This document shows, one piece after another, positions 48,784-57,704 of a DNA stretch of 64,000 nt. The stretch's first letter is position 1, and every line of letters begins with the position of its first letter. Source of the stretch: Acidimicrobiaceae bacterium (lineage in GTDB: Bacteria; Actinomycetota; Acidimicrobiia; Acidimicrobiales; UBA8190). The DNA lies in assembly GCA_003151475.1 (NCBI GenBank), contig PLXQ01000033.1:1-64000 (forward strand), given 5' to 3'. The notes beneath the pieces are model-generated. The model had not been told where the DNA came from and did no database searches. It saw only the letters and a list, made by a program, of their open reading frames with translations. The translations under genes and the position numbers were made by a program.

Positions 48784-50385
48784 ATGACGCCCCGAGAGCA
48801 GAGCATCGCCTCACGCGAGCACTCGGGCAGGCGGAGCGCTTTTGACGCCATCTACACGCGTCGAGCCGTTCTCGCCGGCGCCGGCGGAGCGGCCGCCGCG
48901 CTGCTCGCTGCGTGCGGTGGGTCCACGGCGAATCGGGCCGCGGCCGTGAAGCCCGCCGGCTCGGATCTGGGGGCGATCGAACACGTGGTTTTCCTCATGC
49001 AGGAGAACCGCTCGTTCGACCACTATTTCGGTACCTATCCGGGTGTGCGTGGTTTCAGTGACCACCCTTCGGGTGAGGTGAAGAACTTCTCTCAGGCCTG
49101 GCCGGCGAACTCGTCGGTGAGCCCGGCGGGCCATCTCCTGCCGTTCCGCCTCGACACCGCCCGGACGCTGTCCGAGTGCACGTTCGATCTTTCGCACGCC
49201 TGGACGGCTCAACACGAATGTTGGAATCACGGCAAGATGGACGCCTTCGTAACGACCCACACGATGCCGCAATACGAAGGTCCTGTGAACGGTGTCATCA
49301 CCATGGGCTATTACACGCGTCAGGACCTGCCCTTCTATTACGCGCTGGCCGACGCCTTCACCCTGTGCGACGGCTATCACTGCTCCGTCCTCGGACCGAC
49401 CCACCCGAACCGCGTCTTCTGGCTGTCGGGTACGAACGACCCCGACGGCAAGGCGGGAGGACCGGTGATCATCACGGACGGGTCGCCTTCGGTGAAATTC
49501 AGCCTGTCGTGGGAGACGATGCCCGAACGCCTCGAGGACAAAGGGATTTCGTGGAAGACCTACAACCCTCCGGGAGCTGAGTATCTTCCGTCCAGCAACA
49601 CCGGGACCGAGGTCTCGAACAACATTCTGATGCACTTCAAGCAGTACTCCGATCCTTCGTCGTCGCTGTACCAAAAGGCCTTTTTGCCGACCTTCCCGGA
49701 CGACTTCGCCAAGGACGTGGCCAGCGGCACGCTTCCGCAGGTCTCATGGATCGTCGCCCCCACCGTGCCGAAAGACCACAGCGAACACCCTCCCGCGCCA
49801 CCCTCGTTGGGGGAGTGGTTCACCCACCAGGTCCTGAGCACGCTGATCTCGAACCAGAAGGTCTGGGCCAAGACCGTGTTCTTCGTCTCCTATGACGAGA
49901 ACGATGGCTTCTTCGATCACGTGGCACCGCCTACCGCACCGCCAGGGACACCCGGTGAGTACCTCACGGTCGATCCCCTTCCGGAGACGGCCGGTGGTGT
50001 GGCGGGGCCGACGGGACTCGGGTTTCGTGTCCCACTGCTCGTTCTTTCGCCGTTCAGCCGGGGTGGCTACATCGCTTCTGACACGTTCGACCATACGTCG
50101 CAGTTGCGATTCCTCGAAACCCGTTTCGGGGTCGAAGTGCCCAATCTTTCGAAGTGGCGCCGGGAGACGACGGGCGATCTCACGTCCACGCTGCACTTAG
50201 GCAGCAGCGAAGTGTCGGCGCCCGACCTTCCGCCGACGTCGGAGGACGATCCCCGAGTGGCCATGGAGTGCCAACCGTCGCAGCTGCTCGAGCTGAACGT
50301 ATCTGATCCGCCCAACCTTGTTCCGACCTCCCAGAGCATGCCGAGCCAGGAAGCCGGGAAGGCCCGCCGGGCCAGCACCGCCTGA
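48784..50385 (+). CDS. Phospholipase C / phosphoesterase-family protein, Tat-exported lipoprotein
   Basis: A 533-residue enzyme of the alkaline-phosphatase-like PLC/acid phosphatase (AcpA) family. The N-terminus carries a twin-arginine signal (YTRRAVLAGAGGAAAALLAACGG) with a lipobox (LAAC). The catalytic start motif MQENRSFDHYFGTYPG and the later metal-site motifs VSYDENDGFFDHVAPP and LVLSPFSRGGY are all present. It should hydrolyse phosphoesters or phospholipids outside the membrane, which would fit phosphate scavenging along with pstS nearby, though no Pho box was identified. The stop is 8 bp from the convergent EAL gene. Confidence 0.88.
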   Translation: MTPREQSIASREHSGRRSAFDAIYTRRAVLAGAGGAAAALLAACGGSTANRAAAVKPAGSDLGAIEHVVFLMQENRSFDHYFGTYPGVRGFSDHPSGEVKNFSQAWPANSSVSPAGHLLPFRLDTARTLSECTFDLSHAWTAQHECWNHGKMDAFVTTHTMPQYEGPVNGVITMGYYTRQDLPFYYALADAFTLCDGYHCSVLGPTHPNRVFWLSGTNDPDGKAGGPVIITDGSPSVKFSLSWETMPERLEDKGISWKTYNPPGAEYLPSSNTGTEVSNNILMHFKQYSDPSSSLYQKAFLPTFPDDFAKDVASGTLPQVSWIVAPTVPKDHSEHPPAPPSLGEWFTHQVLSTLISNQKVWAKTVFFVSYDENDGFFDHVAPPTAPPGTPGEYLTVDPLPETAGGVAGPTGLGFRVPLLVLSPFSRGGYIASDTFDHTSQLRFLETRFGVEVPNLSKWRRETTGDLTSTLHLGSSEVSAPDLPPTSEDDPRVAMECQPSQLLELNVSDPPNLVPTSQSMPSQEAGKARRASTA

Positions 50386-50393
50386 GCGGGAGT

Positions 50394-51431
50394 TCAGTGG
50401 GATCGGGCGATCTCCGCCTGCTCCTCGAGCTCGTCGAGTTCCGGGAGCTCGGGTGTGAGCGTGCCGTGCGAATGGAGCAGCGGGCTGCGCACACCGGGGG
50501 AGGGGATTGCTCCTGGCTTTGACAACTGGCGGGGCAACACCGACATCTGAGCCGGTCGCCCCAGGTAGTAACCCTGACCGTAGTGGCAACCGAGACCCTG
50601 CAAGGTGCTCAGCTCGCTCTGGGTCTCAATCCCTTCGGCCACGATGGAGGCGTTGTAGGCGTCGAGCCCGAAGGCGAGCATGGCGGAGCCGAGGGCCCGC
50701 CGCGCCGGGTCGGTGTCGATGCCCCGGGTGAGCGCAATGTCGAGCTTGATGATGTCGGGCCGGAGATTGAGAATGTGGCGGAAGCTCGAGAATCCCGCTC
50801 CGGCATCGTCGACGGCGAGTCGGAGGCCGTTCGATCGCATTTCCGCGATGGCCTCACCGAAGAGGTGGTAATCGTCGACGCCGGTGTGTTCTGTCAGCTC
50901 CAGCACGACACGTTCGGCGGGGATCTCCGCCATGGAGGCACGGAACTCGGGGGACACGATCGTGGCCGGTGATGCGTTGATGGACAGATACAGACCGGCC
51001 GGCAGCATCGACAACTGTTCGAGAGCGGAGCGCAGAGCGGAGACTTCGAGCTCGGTACCCAGGCCGAGCTCGGCTGCTTCTGCGAACCAGAGATCGGGGG
51101 CACGAAACGGGGGAGCGGTGAAACGGGCCAACGCTTCGGCGCCGACGGTCCCTCCGGTACGGAGGTCGACGATGGGCTGGAACACGGTCTGCATCGAGCG
51201 GTCCGCCAGGGTGATTCGGACGAACTTCTCCCGTCGGTGCGCCGTCTCCTCGTAGTGCCGTTCGAGGACGCTGTTGGAAGTCTCGGGCGCCTGGGGTTGG
51301 AGCACGACGGCGTGGTGACCGCCCGATGAAGGCGCCGGGGTTGGCGCGGCGGTGGCCCTCTGCTTCCTGGTTGAGCGCGAGGGCTTGCCTGCTCGCCCGA
51401 TGAAGATGTCGCCTTGGCGGCCCGGTGACAA
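50394..51431 (-). CDS. EAL-domain c-di-GMP phosphodiesterase
   Basis: A 345-residue cytosolic EAL enzyme. The catalytic set is complete: EALAR (E of EAL), LSINASPATI (Asn), VVLELTEHT (Glu), AVDDAGAGFSSF (Asp pair), DIIKLDIALTRG (Lys), IVAEGIETQSEL (Glu) and QGYYLGRP (Gln). So it should hydrolyse c-di-GMP. The N-terminal 60 residues are Ser/Pro rich and may not be structured; translation may start later. There is no sensor domain. It is convergent with the phospholipase gene. Confidence 0.9.
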   Translation of the reverse strand: MSPGRQGDIFIGRAGKPSRSTRKQRATAAPTPAPSSGGHHAVVLQPQAPETSNSVLERHYEETAHRREKFVRITLADRSMQTVFQPIVDLRTGGTVGAEALARFTAPPFRAPDLWFAEAAELGLGTELEVSALRSALEQLSMLPAGLYLSINASPATIVSPEFRASMAEIPAERVVLELTEHTGVDDYHLFGEAIAEMRSNGLRLAVDDAGAGFSSFRHILNLRPDIIKLDIALTRGIDTDPARRALGSAMLAFGLDAYNASIVAEGIETQSELSTLQGLGCHYGQGYYLGRPAQMSVLPRQLSKPGAIPSPGVRSPLLHSHGTLTPELPELDELEEQAEIARSH

Positions 51432-51840
51432 GGTTCAGCCCGAGAGCAGCGTCTTGGACTCGAACGACGGAGCGCGGCGTCGGTCGTGCCTGGGGCGGAG
51501 GTTCACCTTTTCATTGTCGACATCCCTCAGTCCGTGCTTGAGGAGGGCCCCCACACCGTGCCTGAGCAGGTGGTTCTCGAGTCGAGGGGTTCCGCTGACG
51601 TCCAGCGGGCGGGACAGGTCGAGCCGGCATCGCGTGGCCGAGCGGCCCCGGAGGCCATGGCAGGGTCTCGGACCGGTCGGGGTCGGAGCTGTGGGTGGCT
51701 CGGTTATCGACCGCGTCTGCGCTCCGGGGCACTTCCGCGCTGTTAACAGAGCCGTCATCGCCGTGACCCCCGCCGTTCATGGCCGTTCCGTACGCTGCGG
51801 TTGAGGGATAACGCCAAAGAAAGTCAGGAAGGAGCAAGCC
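51432..51840. other. Intergenic stretch, nothing recognised apart from a ribosome site
   Basis: Frames here are Arg/Pro rich. GGAAGGAG at about 51828-51835 serves the microprotein that follows. Confidence 0.4.
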
Positions 51841-51927
51841 ATGGTCGCCACACGCAATGTGCTTCGGAGGCTCGGGATCTCGGTGGCCATCGCTCGATGG
51901 GCGTTCCAGGCGAAGCGGCCTGACTGA
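51841..51927 (+). CDS. 28-residue microprotein
   Basis: A very short frame starting MVATRNVLRRLGISVAIARW and ending QAKRPD, with a strong GGAAGGAGC ribosome site six bases upstream. The segment LRRLGISVAIARWAF can form an amphipathic, positively charged helix. It lies just before the ATP-grasp operon. It may be a true small membrane-binding protein, a leader peptide or a chance frame; only the ribosome site and start support it. Confidence 0.4.
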   Translation: MVATRNVLRRLGISVAIARWAFQAKRPD

Positions 51928-52089
51928 CATCGCTGGCGGGCCTGCCGTTTGGTCCACGGCAGGCAAGCCAGGGTTTTGACGAAGGGGTCGGCGACCGGAG
52001 TGCTCCCCACCCGGACATCGTCGGCCCCTTCGCCGCGGATGCCCGGAGGACGGCATTCAAAGACTCACCCGGGGAAGGGGGAGAAGGAC

Positions 52090-53673
52090 ATGGTGGTGGA
52101 GACGGCATGGACCAGCTACACGCTGGGAACGGGCTACGACGAGATCGTCGGCTCGGACGGAGCCCCACGAGCGGTGGCCGAAGCGCTCTGGCAGCATCTG
52201 GCCGCCCTGGGTCCTGACGCTCTGGCCGATCGACAACGGGCGGCCGACGAGGAGATCCGCACCATCGGCGTCACATTCCGCACCTCGGAAGGTGACGCGT
52301 CGGTCGATCACCCGTGGCCCTTCGACGTGATTCCCCGCATCGTGGACTCGGCCGAGTGGACGAGGCTCCGGCAGGGTCTCGTGCAACGTCTGCGGGCGCT
52401 GAACCTCTTCATCGACGACGTGTACCACGCGCAACGCTGCATCCAAGAGGGTGCCGTGCCGGCGGACGTCATCGTGGGATCGCCGAACTTCCGACCCGAG
52501 TGTGTCGGGGTCAATCCCCCCGGGGGAGTCTGGGCCCACATCTGCGGCAGCGACCTCGTGCGCGGTGAAGACGGGACGTTCTACGTTCTCGAGGACAATC
52601 TGCGTGTCCCGTCCGGAGTGTCATACCTGCTCGAGAACCGTATGGTCACGAAGCACGTGTTCCCCGAGCTGTTTCGCTCCTACAGCATCGAGCCGGTCGA
52701 CCCCTATGTCGGCCGCCTCGGCGAGTTGTTGTCATCGCTGACGCCGGGTCTGCGCGAACCGACGATCGTGGTGCTCACGCCCGGAATCCACAACCCCGCT
52801 TATTTCGAGCACGCCTTTTTGGCCCAGCAGCTGGGCGTGGAGCTGGTCGAAGGCGGTGACCTTGTCGTGCTCGACGATGACACGGTGCACATGCGGACGG
52901 TGGGAGGGCTCGAGCAGGTCGACGTGATCTACCGGCGGATCGACGATGTGTTCCTCGACCCCTCGGCATTGCGCCGCGACTCGCTCGTCGGCGTACCGGG
53001 GCTCATCCGAGCGTGGCGGGCGGGAACGGTGGCTTTGGTGAACGCCCCCGGGACGGGAGTGGCCGACGACAAAGCGGTGTACGCCTTCGTCCCCGAGATC
53101 ATCCGTTTCTTTCTCGGAGAGGAGCCGATCCTGCCCAACGTCCCGACCTGGCGGTGCGGCGATCCCGACGACCGGCGATTCGTTCTCGCCAATCTCGACG
53201 CTTTGGTGGTGAAGCCGGCCAACGAGTCGGGCGGCTACGGCATCGTGATCGGACCCGCCGCCAGCCCGGCAGCCTTGGCTCTGGTGGCCCAGAGGATCGA
53301 ACAGCACCCGCCCAACTGGGTGGCCCAGCCCATGCTGTCGCTGTCGACCATGCCGACGCTGTGCGATGGAGTGGTGTCACCGCGCCATGTGGACCTGCGA
53401 CCCTTCACCCTCTTCGGCCCCGACGGCGCCTACGTGGCCCCGGGGGGCCTCACCCGGGTGGCGCGCAAGGAGGGGTCACTCATCGTCAACTCCTCCCAGG
53501 GTGGCGGGAGCAAGGACACATGGATCGTAGACCGGGCCCTCATGGGCCAGAAGCCCACAGCGATGTCGGAACCCGGCGAGCCCTCCTCGGCCTTGGAGGC
53601 ACCGATTACGTCGTCGCCGATGATCGGAGCCGACGATGCTCCGGCTCTCGACGCAACGCAGATAGGTCAGTAG
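52090..53673 (+). CDS. Circularly permuted type 2 ATP-grasp protein
   Basis: A 527-residue protein of the circularly permuted ATP-grasp group (DUF404/DUF407 region), predicted to form an amide or thioester bond with ATP. The signatures are VNPPGGVWAHICGSDLVR, FYVLEDNLRVPSGVSYLLENR, VLTPGIHNPAYFEHAFLAQQLGVELVEGGDL and VVKPANESGGYGIVIGPAAS (ATP-binding lysine and Gly loop), with PRHVDLRPFTLFG near the end. Partner genes for this type are alpha-E and transglutaminase-like proteins, which follow directly. ATG 52090 has GGAGAAGGA upstream. The C-terminal 40 residues after DRALMGQK are low complexity. Confidence 0.9.
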   Translation: MVVETAWTSYTLGTGYDEIVGSDGAPRAVAEALWQHLAALGPDALADRQRAADEEIRTIGVTFRTSEGDASVDHPWPFDVIPRIVDSAEWTRLRQGLVQRLRALNLFIDDVYHAQRCIQEGAVPADVIVGSPNFRPECVGVNPPGGVWAHICGSDLVRGEDGTFYVLEDNLRVPSGVSYLLENRMVTKHVFPELFRSYSIEPVDPYVGRLGELLSSLTPGLREPTIVVLTPGIHNPAYFEHAFLAQQLGVELVEGGDLVVLDDDTVHMRTVGGLEQVDVIYRRIDDVFLDPSALRRDSLVGVPGLIRAWRAGTVALVNAPGTGVADDKAVYAFVPEIIRFFLGEEPILPNVPTWRCGDPDDRRFVLANLDALVVKPANESGGYGIVIGPAASPAALALVAQRIEQHPPNWVAQPMLSLSTMPTLCDGVVSPRHVDLRPFTLFGPDGAYVAPGGLTRVARKEGSLIVNSSQGGGSKDTWIVDRALMGQKPTAMSEPGEPSSALEAPITSSPMIGADDAPALDATQIGQ

Positions 53674-53720
53674 AGCCGGGATGTGGTCGTGATGTCTGGC
53701 GGGGAAGGCGAGGAGGGACG

Positions 53721-55670
53721 ATGTTGCTGGCACGGGTAGCGGAGTCGGTGTACTGGGCCGGCCGCTACCTCGAACGCGTCGAGGACATGTCCCGGATCGT
53801 CCAGGTCCACAGCGATACCCACGTCGATCTTCCCGTCGGTGCCGATGTGGGGTGGAGCCCACTTCTCGACATCTGCGGTGCCGACGCCGACGCTGTCGAA
53901 CGCCTGCGTCGCCAGGAGAAAGCCCAGGCGTCCACCGCTCCCGGCGGGCCGCGGGTGAGCGAAGCGACCGTGGTCCGATTCGTGGTGACCGACCGGGACA
54001 ATCCGTCTTCGATCCTGGCCGCATTGTCCGCCGCGCGCGACAACTTCCGGGTGGCGCGCCCTGTCGTTCCCCGCGAAGTATGGGAGTTGGTCAACGACCT
54101 GTGGCTGGACCTGAGCTCCCACGCGCACGAGACGGCGACACGCGAAGGGCGGGTGGGGTGGCTGCGACGTGCCATCGATGAGTGCTCCCGGATGAACGGA
54201 GTTCTGGCCAGCACTATGCGCCGGGACGAGGCGATGGCGTTCATCAGCATGGGACAACAGATCGAGAGGGCTGACATCACCGCCCGGATCCTCACCGTAC
54301 GGGCCGACAGCGCCGCCTCGACCAGGGGCCACGATCCGTACGACGAGGTGCATTGGATGGCGCTCTTGCGGTCGGTCGCCGCCTATCAGCCGTTTCGCCG
54401 GGCCATGCCCGCCCGTCCGGACAACGGTGCCGCTCTGCGCTTCCTGCTCCAGGACGACGCCTTCCCCCGTGCCGTGTCGTCGTGCCTGACCGAGCTGCGA
54501 GCCACCGTGAAGAGACTTCCGCGCAACGAAGAGGTGCTCACGGCCTGTACCGATGCCGCCGTTCTGCTGGCCGACGTGGATGTCGATCGACTCACACCGC
54601 GGGAGTTACGATCCCTCATCGGTGACCTTCAAGTCGCCCTCGCTTCCATACACGAGCGCCTGGTTTCCACCTACTTCCACTCGATGATCGCCATGGTCCC
54701 CGAGCCCTCACATTCCCGGCGCATCATCCGACCGGCGATCGAAGACGCGCTGCCCATCATGGTCCCGGACACTGCCGAACCGCGGATCTACCGGGTCACG
54801 CATCGAACGACGTATGAGTACGACGGCCCGGTCGAACAGTCGCACAACGAGGCCCACCTCCGTCCGCGGGCCACGGGTCATCAACGATGCGAGCAGCACA
54901 CATTGGAGATCGAGCCCGAGCCGACGTCGCGATCGGAGTACGTCGACGCCTTCGGTAATGCCGTGACCATCTTCGTGGTGGCGGGCGGATTCGATCGGCT
55001 GTCGGTCACGGCGACCAGCGAGGTGACGGTCCTGGCCGTCCCCCCCACGCCCCCGAGCCTCCCCTGGGAGTCCGCCCAGTGGCTCCTCGATATCGACCGG
55101 CAGGCGGGATCGCGCGAAGCCCGGCAGTTCCGGGCGCCGTCACGCCTGGTGCCGGCGTCCCCGCAGCTGGCGGAGTACGCCGAGCCGTCGTTTGCCGCTG
55201 GTCGGCCCATTGTCGAAGCCGTCGTCGATCTGGCCAGTCGTATCAACCGGGAGTTCGTCTACGAGTCGGGCTTCACCTCGGTGACGACGCCGATTCTGGA
55301 GGTGCTCGACCATCGACGCGGCGTCTGCCAGGACTTCGCCCATCTGGCCGTCGGATGTGTGAGGTCGATGGGTCTGGCGGCCCGCTATGTGAGCGGTTAC
55401 ATCGAGACGATCCCACCCGAAGGACAGGAGCGTCTTCTGGGGGCCGACGCCTCCCACGCGTGGTTCTCGGTGTATGTCCCGGGTTGGGGCTGGATCGATG
55501 TCGACCCCACCAACGATCAACTTGTCTCGGAGTCGTACGTGACGACCGCATGGGGCCGCGACTACTGGGATGTATCGCCCTTGCGGGGATCGGTGGAGGG
55601 CGGCGGGAGCTCACACACGCTGGACGTCGCCGTCGACGTGACTCGGGTGGAGGTCGTCTCCGCCTCGTGA
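53721..55670 (+). CDS. Fusion of alpha-E domain and transglutaminase-like protease
   Basis: A 649-residue protein that joins two proteins normally encoded separately. Residues 1 to about 330 are an alpha-E (DUF403) domain, starting MLLARVAESVYWAGRYLERVEDMSRIVQVH with REVWELVNDLWLDL and AMAFISMGQQIERADITARIL. From about 355 on is a bacterial transglutaminase-like protein: the N-terminal beta domain (IYRVTHRTTYEYDGPVEQSHNEAHLRPR) and the core with the catalytic Cys in RRGVCQDFAHL, His in DASHAWFSVYVPGWGW and Asp in DVDPTND. It forms an operon with the ATP-grasp gene (47 bp gap, AGGAGGG before ATG 53721). Role unknown; the group is predicted to make or cleave a peptide-like product. Confidence 0.88.
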   Translation: MLLARVAESVYWAGRYLERVEDMSRIVQVHSDTHVDLPVGADVGWSPLLDICGADADAVERLRRQEKAQASTAPGGPRVSEATVVRFVVTDRDNPSSILAALSAARDNFRVARPVVPREVWELVNDLWLDLSSHAHETATREGRVGWLRRAIDECSRMNGVLASTMRRDEAMAFISMGQQIERADITARILTVRADSAASTRGHDPYDEVHWMALLRSVAAYQPFRRAMPARPDNGAALRFLLQDDAFPRAVSSCLTELRATVKRLPRNEEVLTACTDAAVLLADVDVDRLTPRELRSLIGDLQVALASIHERLVSTYFHSMIAMVPEPSHSRRIIRPAIEDALPIMVPDTAEPRIYRVTHRTTYEYDGPVEQSHNEAHLRPRATGHQRCEQHTLEIEPEPTSRSEYVDAFGNAVTIFVVAGGFDRLSVTATSEVTVLAVPPTPPSLPWESAQWLLDIDRQAGSREARQFRAPSRLVPASPQLAEYAEPSFAAGRPIVEAVVDLASRINREFVYESGFTSVTTPILEVLDHRRGVCQDFAHLAVGCVRSMGLAARYVSGYIETIPPEGQERLLGADASHAWFSVYVPGWGWIDVDPTNDQLVSESYVTTAWGRDYWDVSPLRGSVEGGGSSHTLDVAVDVTRVEVVSAS

Positions 55671-56029
55671 GTCGCCCCGGCCGAACGAGCGAGTCGACGA
55701 AAGACGGCTGACCGGGGCAGGACCTCGTCGCAGCCCGCCTGGCGGGCGGCGTCGAGCAGACCTTTGTCGACATGGCTGGCGAAGCCGACGGTGTGTGCTG
55801 CGCGAAGCCGGGGAAGGATGTCGAGGACACCGTCATGGGCGAGATCGATGACGACGAGCCGTGCCCCGCGGGTCACGGCCTCGATCAGGTCGGCGGGATC
55901 TGCCACGAACAGCACCGGTATCCCGGCGTCACGGCCGGCGATCTCGACCCGTGAACGGTCCATGAGATCCGGGACAAGGGCCACCATCGGCGTCTGACCT
56001 GACTCAGGGGAAAGTCCTGCGAACATCAC
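55562..56029 (-). CDS. Receiver-like hypothetical protein overlapping the fusion gene
   Basis: A protein of about 155 residues with a flavodoxin/receiver-like pattern (MVALVPDLMDRSRVEIAGRDAGIPVLFVADPADLIEAV, ARLVVIDLAHDGVLDILPRL, TVGFASHVDKGLLDAARQAGCDEVLPRSAVFRRL). It lacks the paired acidic residues of a working response regulator, so it may be a pseudo-receiver. The last 36 residues (Ser/Thr/Pro rich) run antisense into the 3' end of the transglutaminase fusion gene, so 109 bp are shared on opposite strands. The first start is GTG 56029, with ATG at 56026. Confidence 0.6.
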   Translation of the reverse strand: MMFAGLSPESGQTPMVALVPDLMDRSRVEIAGRDAGIPVLFVADPADLIEAVTRGARLVVIDLAHDGVLDILPRLRAAHTVGFASHVDKGLLDAARQAGCDEVLPRSAVFRRLARSAGATHEAETTSTRVTSTATSSVCELPPPSTDPRKGDTSQ

Positions 56030-56103
56030 GACCAGTGTCCCATGGGCGGTGGCGCCTCGGCCCTCGTGCCCGGCGGTGTCGGTCTCTGGGCCTGACGGCG
56101 ACC

Positions 56104-57327
56104 TCAGCCGGTGAACACAGGTGCGCCCGTCGACGTCTGCATCTGGAGCAACGTCTGATGCGCCAGGCTGACGGCGTTAGGGGGAAGAGGTGAATAGCCG
56201 AGAGCCCCGGCCTGTTGCTGACCGGTAGTAGTGACCCAGTCGAAGAGGTGTCCGAGGGCCACCCCCACCGGGGTGCTCGACTGCTTCTGGTAGATGAGCG
56301 TCCAGCTGAGGTTGGCCAGCGGATAGGTGGCCGCACCGGGGCCGTCAACGATGTTGAAATTGGAAGCACTGAGATCCGATGTGGCCGAGGCGGCGGCGGC
56401 AATGGACGCCTGGGTCGGCACCACGTAAGCGCCGGACTTGTTCTTCACGGCCACATTGGTGAACTTGGCCTCAAGGGCATAGGCAAACTCGACGTAACCG
56501 AGGGCCCCCGCCGTCTGTTGGACGTAGGTAGCGAGACCCGTGTTCAACTGCTCGCCCACGCCCACGCTGGCGACGGGCCAATGCGTGCTGGCTTTCGTCC
56601 CCACCGCCGTCGTCCAGGCCGAGCCTCCGGTGTCGATCAGATACTGGTCGAGGTCATAGCCCGGGCCCGAGGAGTCGGCGCGATGGACGGCCACGATGGC
56701 CAGGTCCGGGAGTTTGACCTTGGAGTTGAGAGCGGCGATGGCGCTGTCGTTCCACTTCGTGATCTTGCCCAGGAAGATGCCGGCCAATGTGGGGCCGTCG
56801 AGCTTCAGGCCTGTGCTCACGCCGGGGAGGTTGTAGCTGAGGGCGACGCCGCCCAGGTCGACAGGGATCTGCAGGATGCTGCCGGCGCTGCCGCTGGCGG
56901 GGACGGGGATCGGTACCTCCGAGTCGCCGAACTGCACGGTGTTCTGCTCGATGTCGGTCACACCGACGCTCGATCCGGCGGGCGTGTAGTTCACCGTGAC
57001 ACCGCTGTTGGCCTTGTTGTAGTCGAAGAAGGCGCGGGTGAAGAAGGGCGAGATGGAGTTGGCCCCTGCTCCCGTGAGCTGCGCCGTGGCGGGCTGGGTG
57101 TCACATGCCGTGCTCAGTACGCCCCCGGGAGCCGACGAGGTGCACTTGACGGCGTTCGTGGTCGCCGGCGGCGTGGCCGCCTTTGTGCCCGATCCGCAGG
57201 CCGACGCCAACAGGCCCACGGCCAGGGCCAGGAACCCCCCTCGGACGACGGGCTTCCAATGACGGTGCCGCGTCTCCGACCCGTTGCGGTTGTAGGTGTC
57301 GCCGATGGACCCGGCTTGCTCGGGCAC
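56104..57327 (-). CDS. pstS: Phosphate ABC transporter substrate-binding lipoprotein
   Basis: A 407-residue PstS-type phosphate-binding lipoprotein. The signal WKPVVRGGFLALAVGLLASAC has a lipobox (LASAC). The mature domain has LTGAGANSISPFFTRAFFDYNKAN, VNYTPAGSSVGVTDIEQNTVQFGDSEVPI (phosphate-binding Ser/Asp region), IFLGKITKWNDSAIAAL, VAVHRADSSGPGYDLDQYL (RxDxSG phosphate motif) and GALGYVEFAYAL. The usual pstCAB genes are not present beside it. Translation starts at GTG 57327 with GAGGAG upstream. It lies among genes transcribed on the minus strand (CBS protein, typA) but separated from them. Confidence 0.88.
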   Translation of the reverse strand: MPEQAGSIGDTYNRNGSETRHRHWKPVVRGGFLALAVGLLASACGSGTKAATPPATTNAVKCTSSAPGGVLSTACDTQPATAQLTGAGANSISPFFTRAFFDYNKANSGVTVNYTPAGSSVGVTDIEQNTVQFGDSEVPIPVPASGSAGSILQIPVDLGGVALSYNLPGVSTGLKLDGPTLAGIFLGKITKWNDSAIAALNSKVKLPDLAIVAVHRADSSGPGYDLDQYLIDTGGSAWTTAVGTKASTHWPVASVGVGEQLNTGLATYVQQTAGALGYVEFAYALEAKFTNVAVKNKSGAYVVPTQASIAAAASATSDLSASNFNIVDGPGAATYPLANLSWTLIYQKQSSTPVGVALGHLFDWVTTTGQQQAGALGYSPLPPNAVSLAHQTLLQMQTSTGAPVFTG

Positions 57328-57405
57328 GCCTGTCTCCTCTCGCGCACTGCGCTATGGGGTGGGGATCGGACTCCATCAGGATGCAGACCCCTCTGCCTTT
57401 AAACT

Positions 57406-57433
57406 CATGTAATTCTGTAGGAAGTCTAGTCAA
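57406..57433 (-). promoter_or_regulatory. Candidate pstS promoter
   Basis: Minus strand TTGACT (complement of 57428-57433), 16 bp, TACATG (complement of 57406-57411), in an AT-rich patch unlike its surroundings. It is 79 bp from the GTG of pstS. No Pho box was recognised. Confidence 0.45.
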
Positions 57434-57544
57434 AATAGAAACAGAAGGTCAAGGAGATGGGGATGCCCGAGGCAAAGGCGCAATTTTTTGGGCGGCTGGG
57501 GCCGGCGGGTGGACAGGCCGGCGGGTGGGGTGAGCGGTGTGGCG

Positions 57545-57704
57545 GTCAGCGGCGCGGGGACGTCCCGGTCGCCTGAGTCAGCGGCGCGGGGACGTCCCGG
57601 TGGGAGTCACCGGCGGGCGCGGGTCAGCGGCGCGTGGAAACCCCGCGAGCGGGTCAGCGGCGGGTGGAAGATCCCCGGAGGGCGGCGTCAGCCGTGGGTG
57701 GCGA
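57545..57704 (+). repeat. GC-rich tandem repeats between pstS and the CBS gene
   Basis: Five copies of GTCAGCGGCG-like units start at 57545, 57577, 57623, 57653 and 57687 (spacing 32, 46, 30, 34). The first two share GTCAGCGGCGCGGGGACGTC and continue identically to CCCGGT; the later ones degenerate. The unit contains the palindrome GGGACGTCCC. It lies just past the stop of the CBS gene and may be a decaying minisatellite. Confidence 0.65.

Noticed and set aside
56215-57402. Plus-strand frame of 395 residues over pstS
   Set aside because: It is a shadow of pstS, which has a lipoprotein signal and phosphate-binding motifs.
57545-57704. CRISPR array
   Set aside because: Units are GC-rich, irregular in spacing (30 to 46 bp), have no unique spacers, and there are no cas genes.
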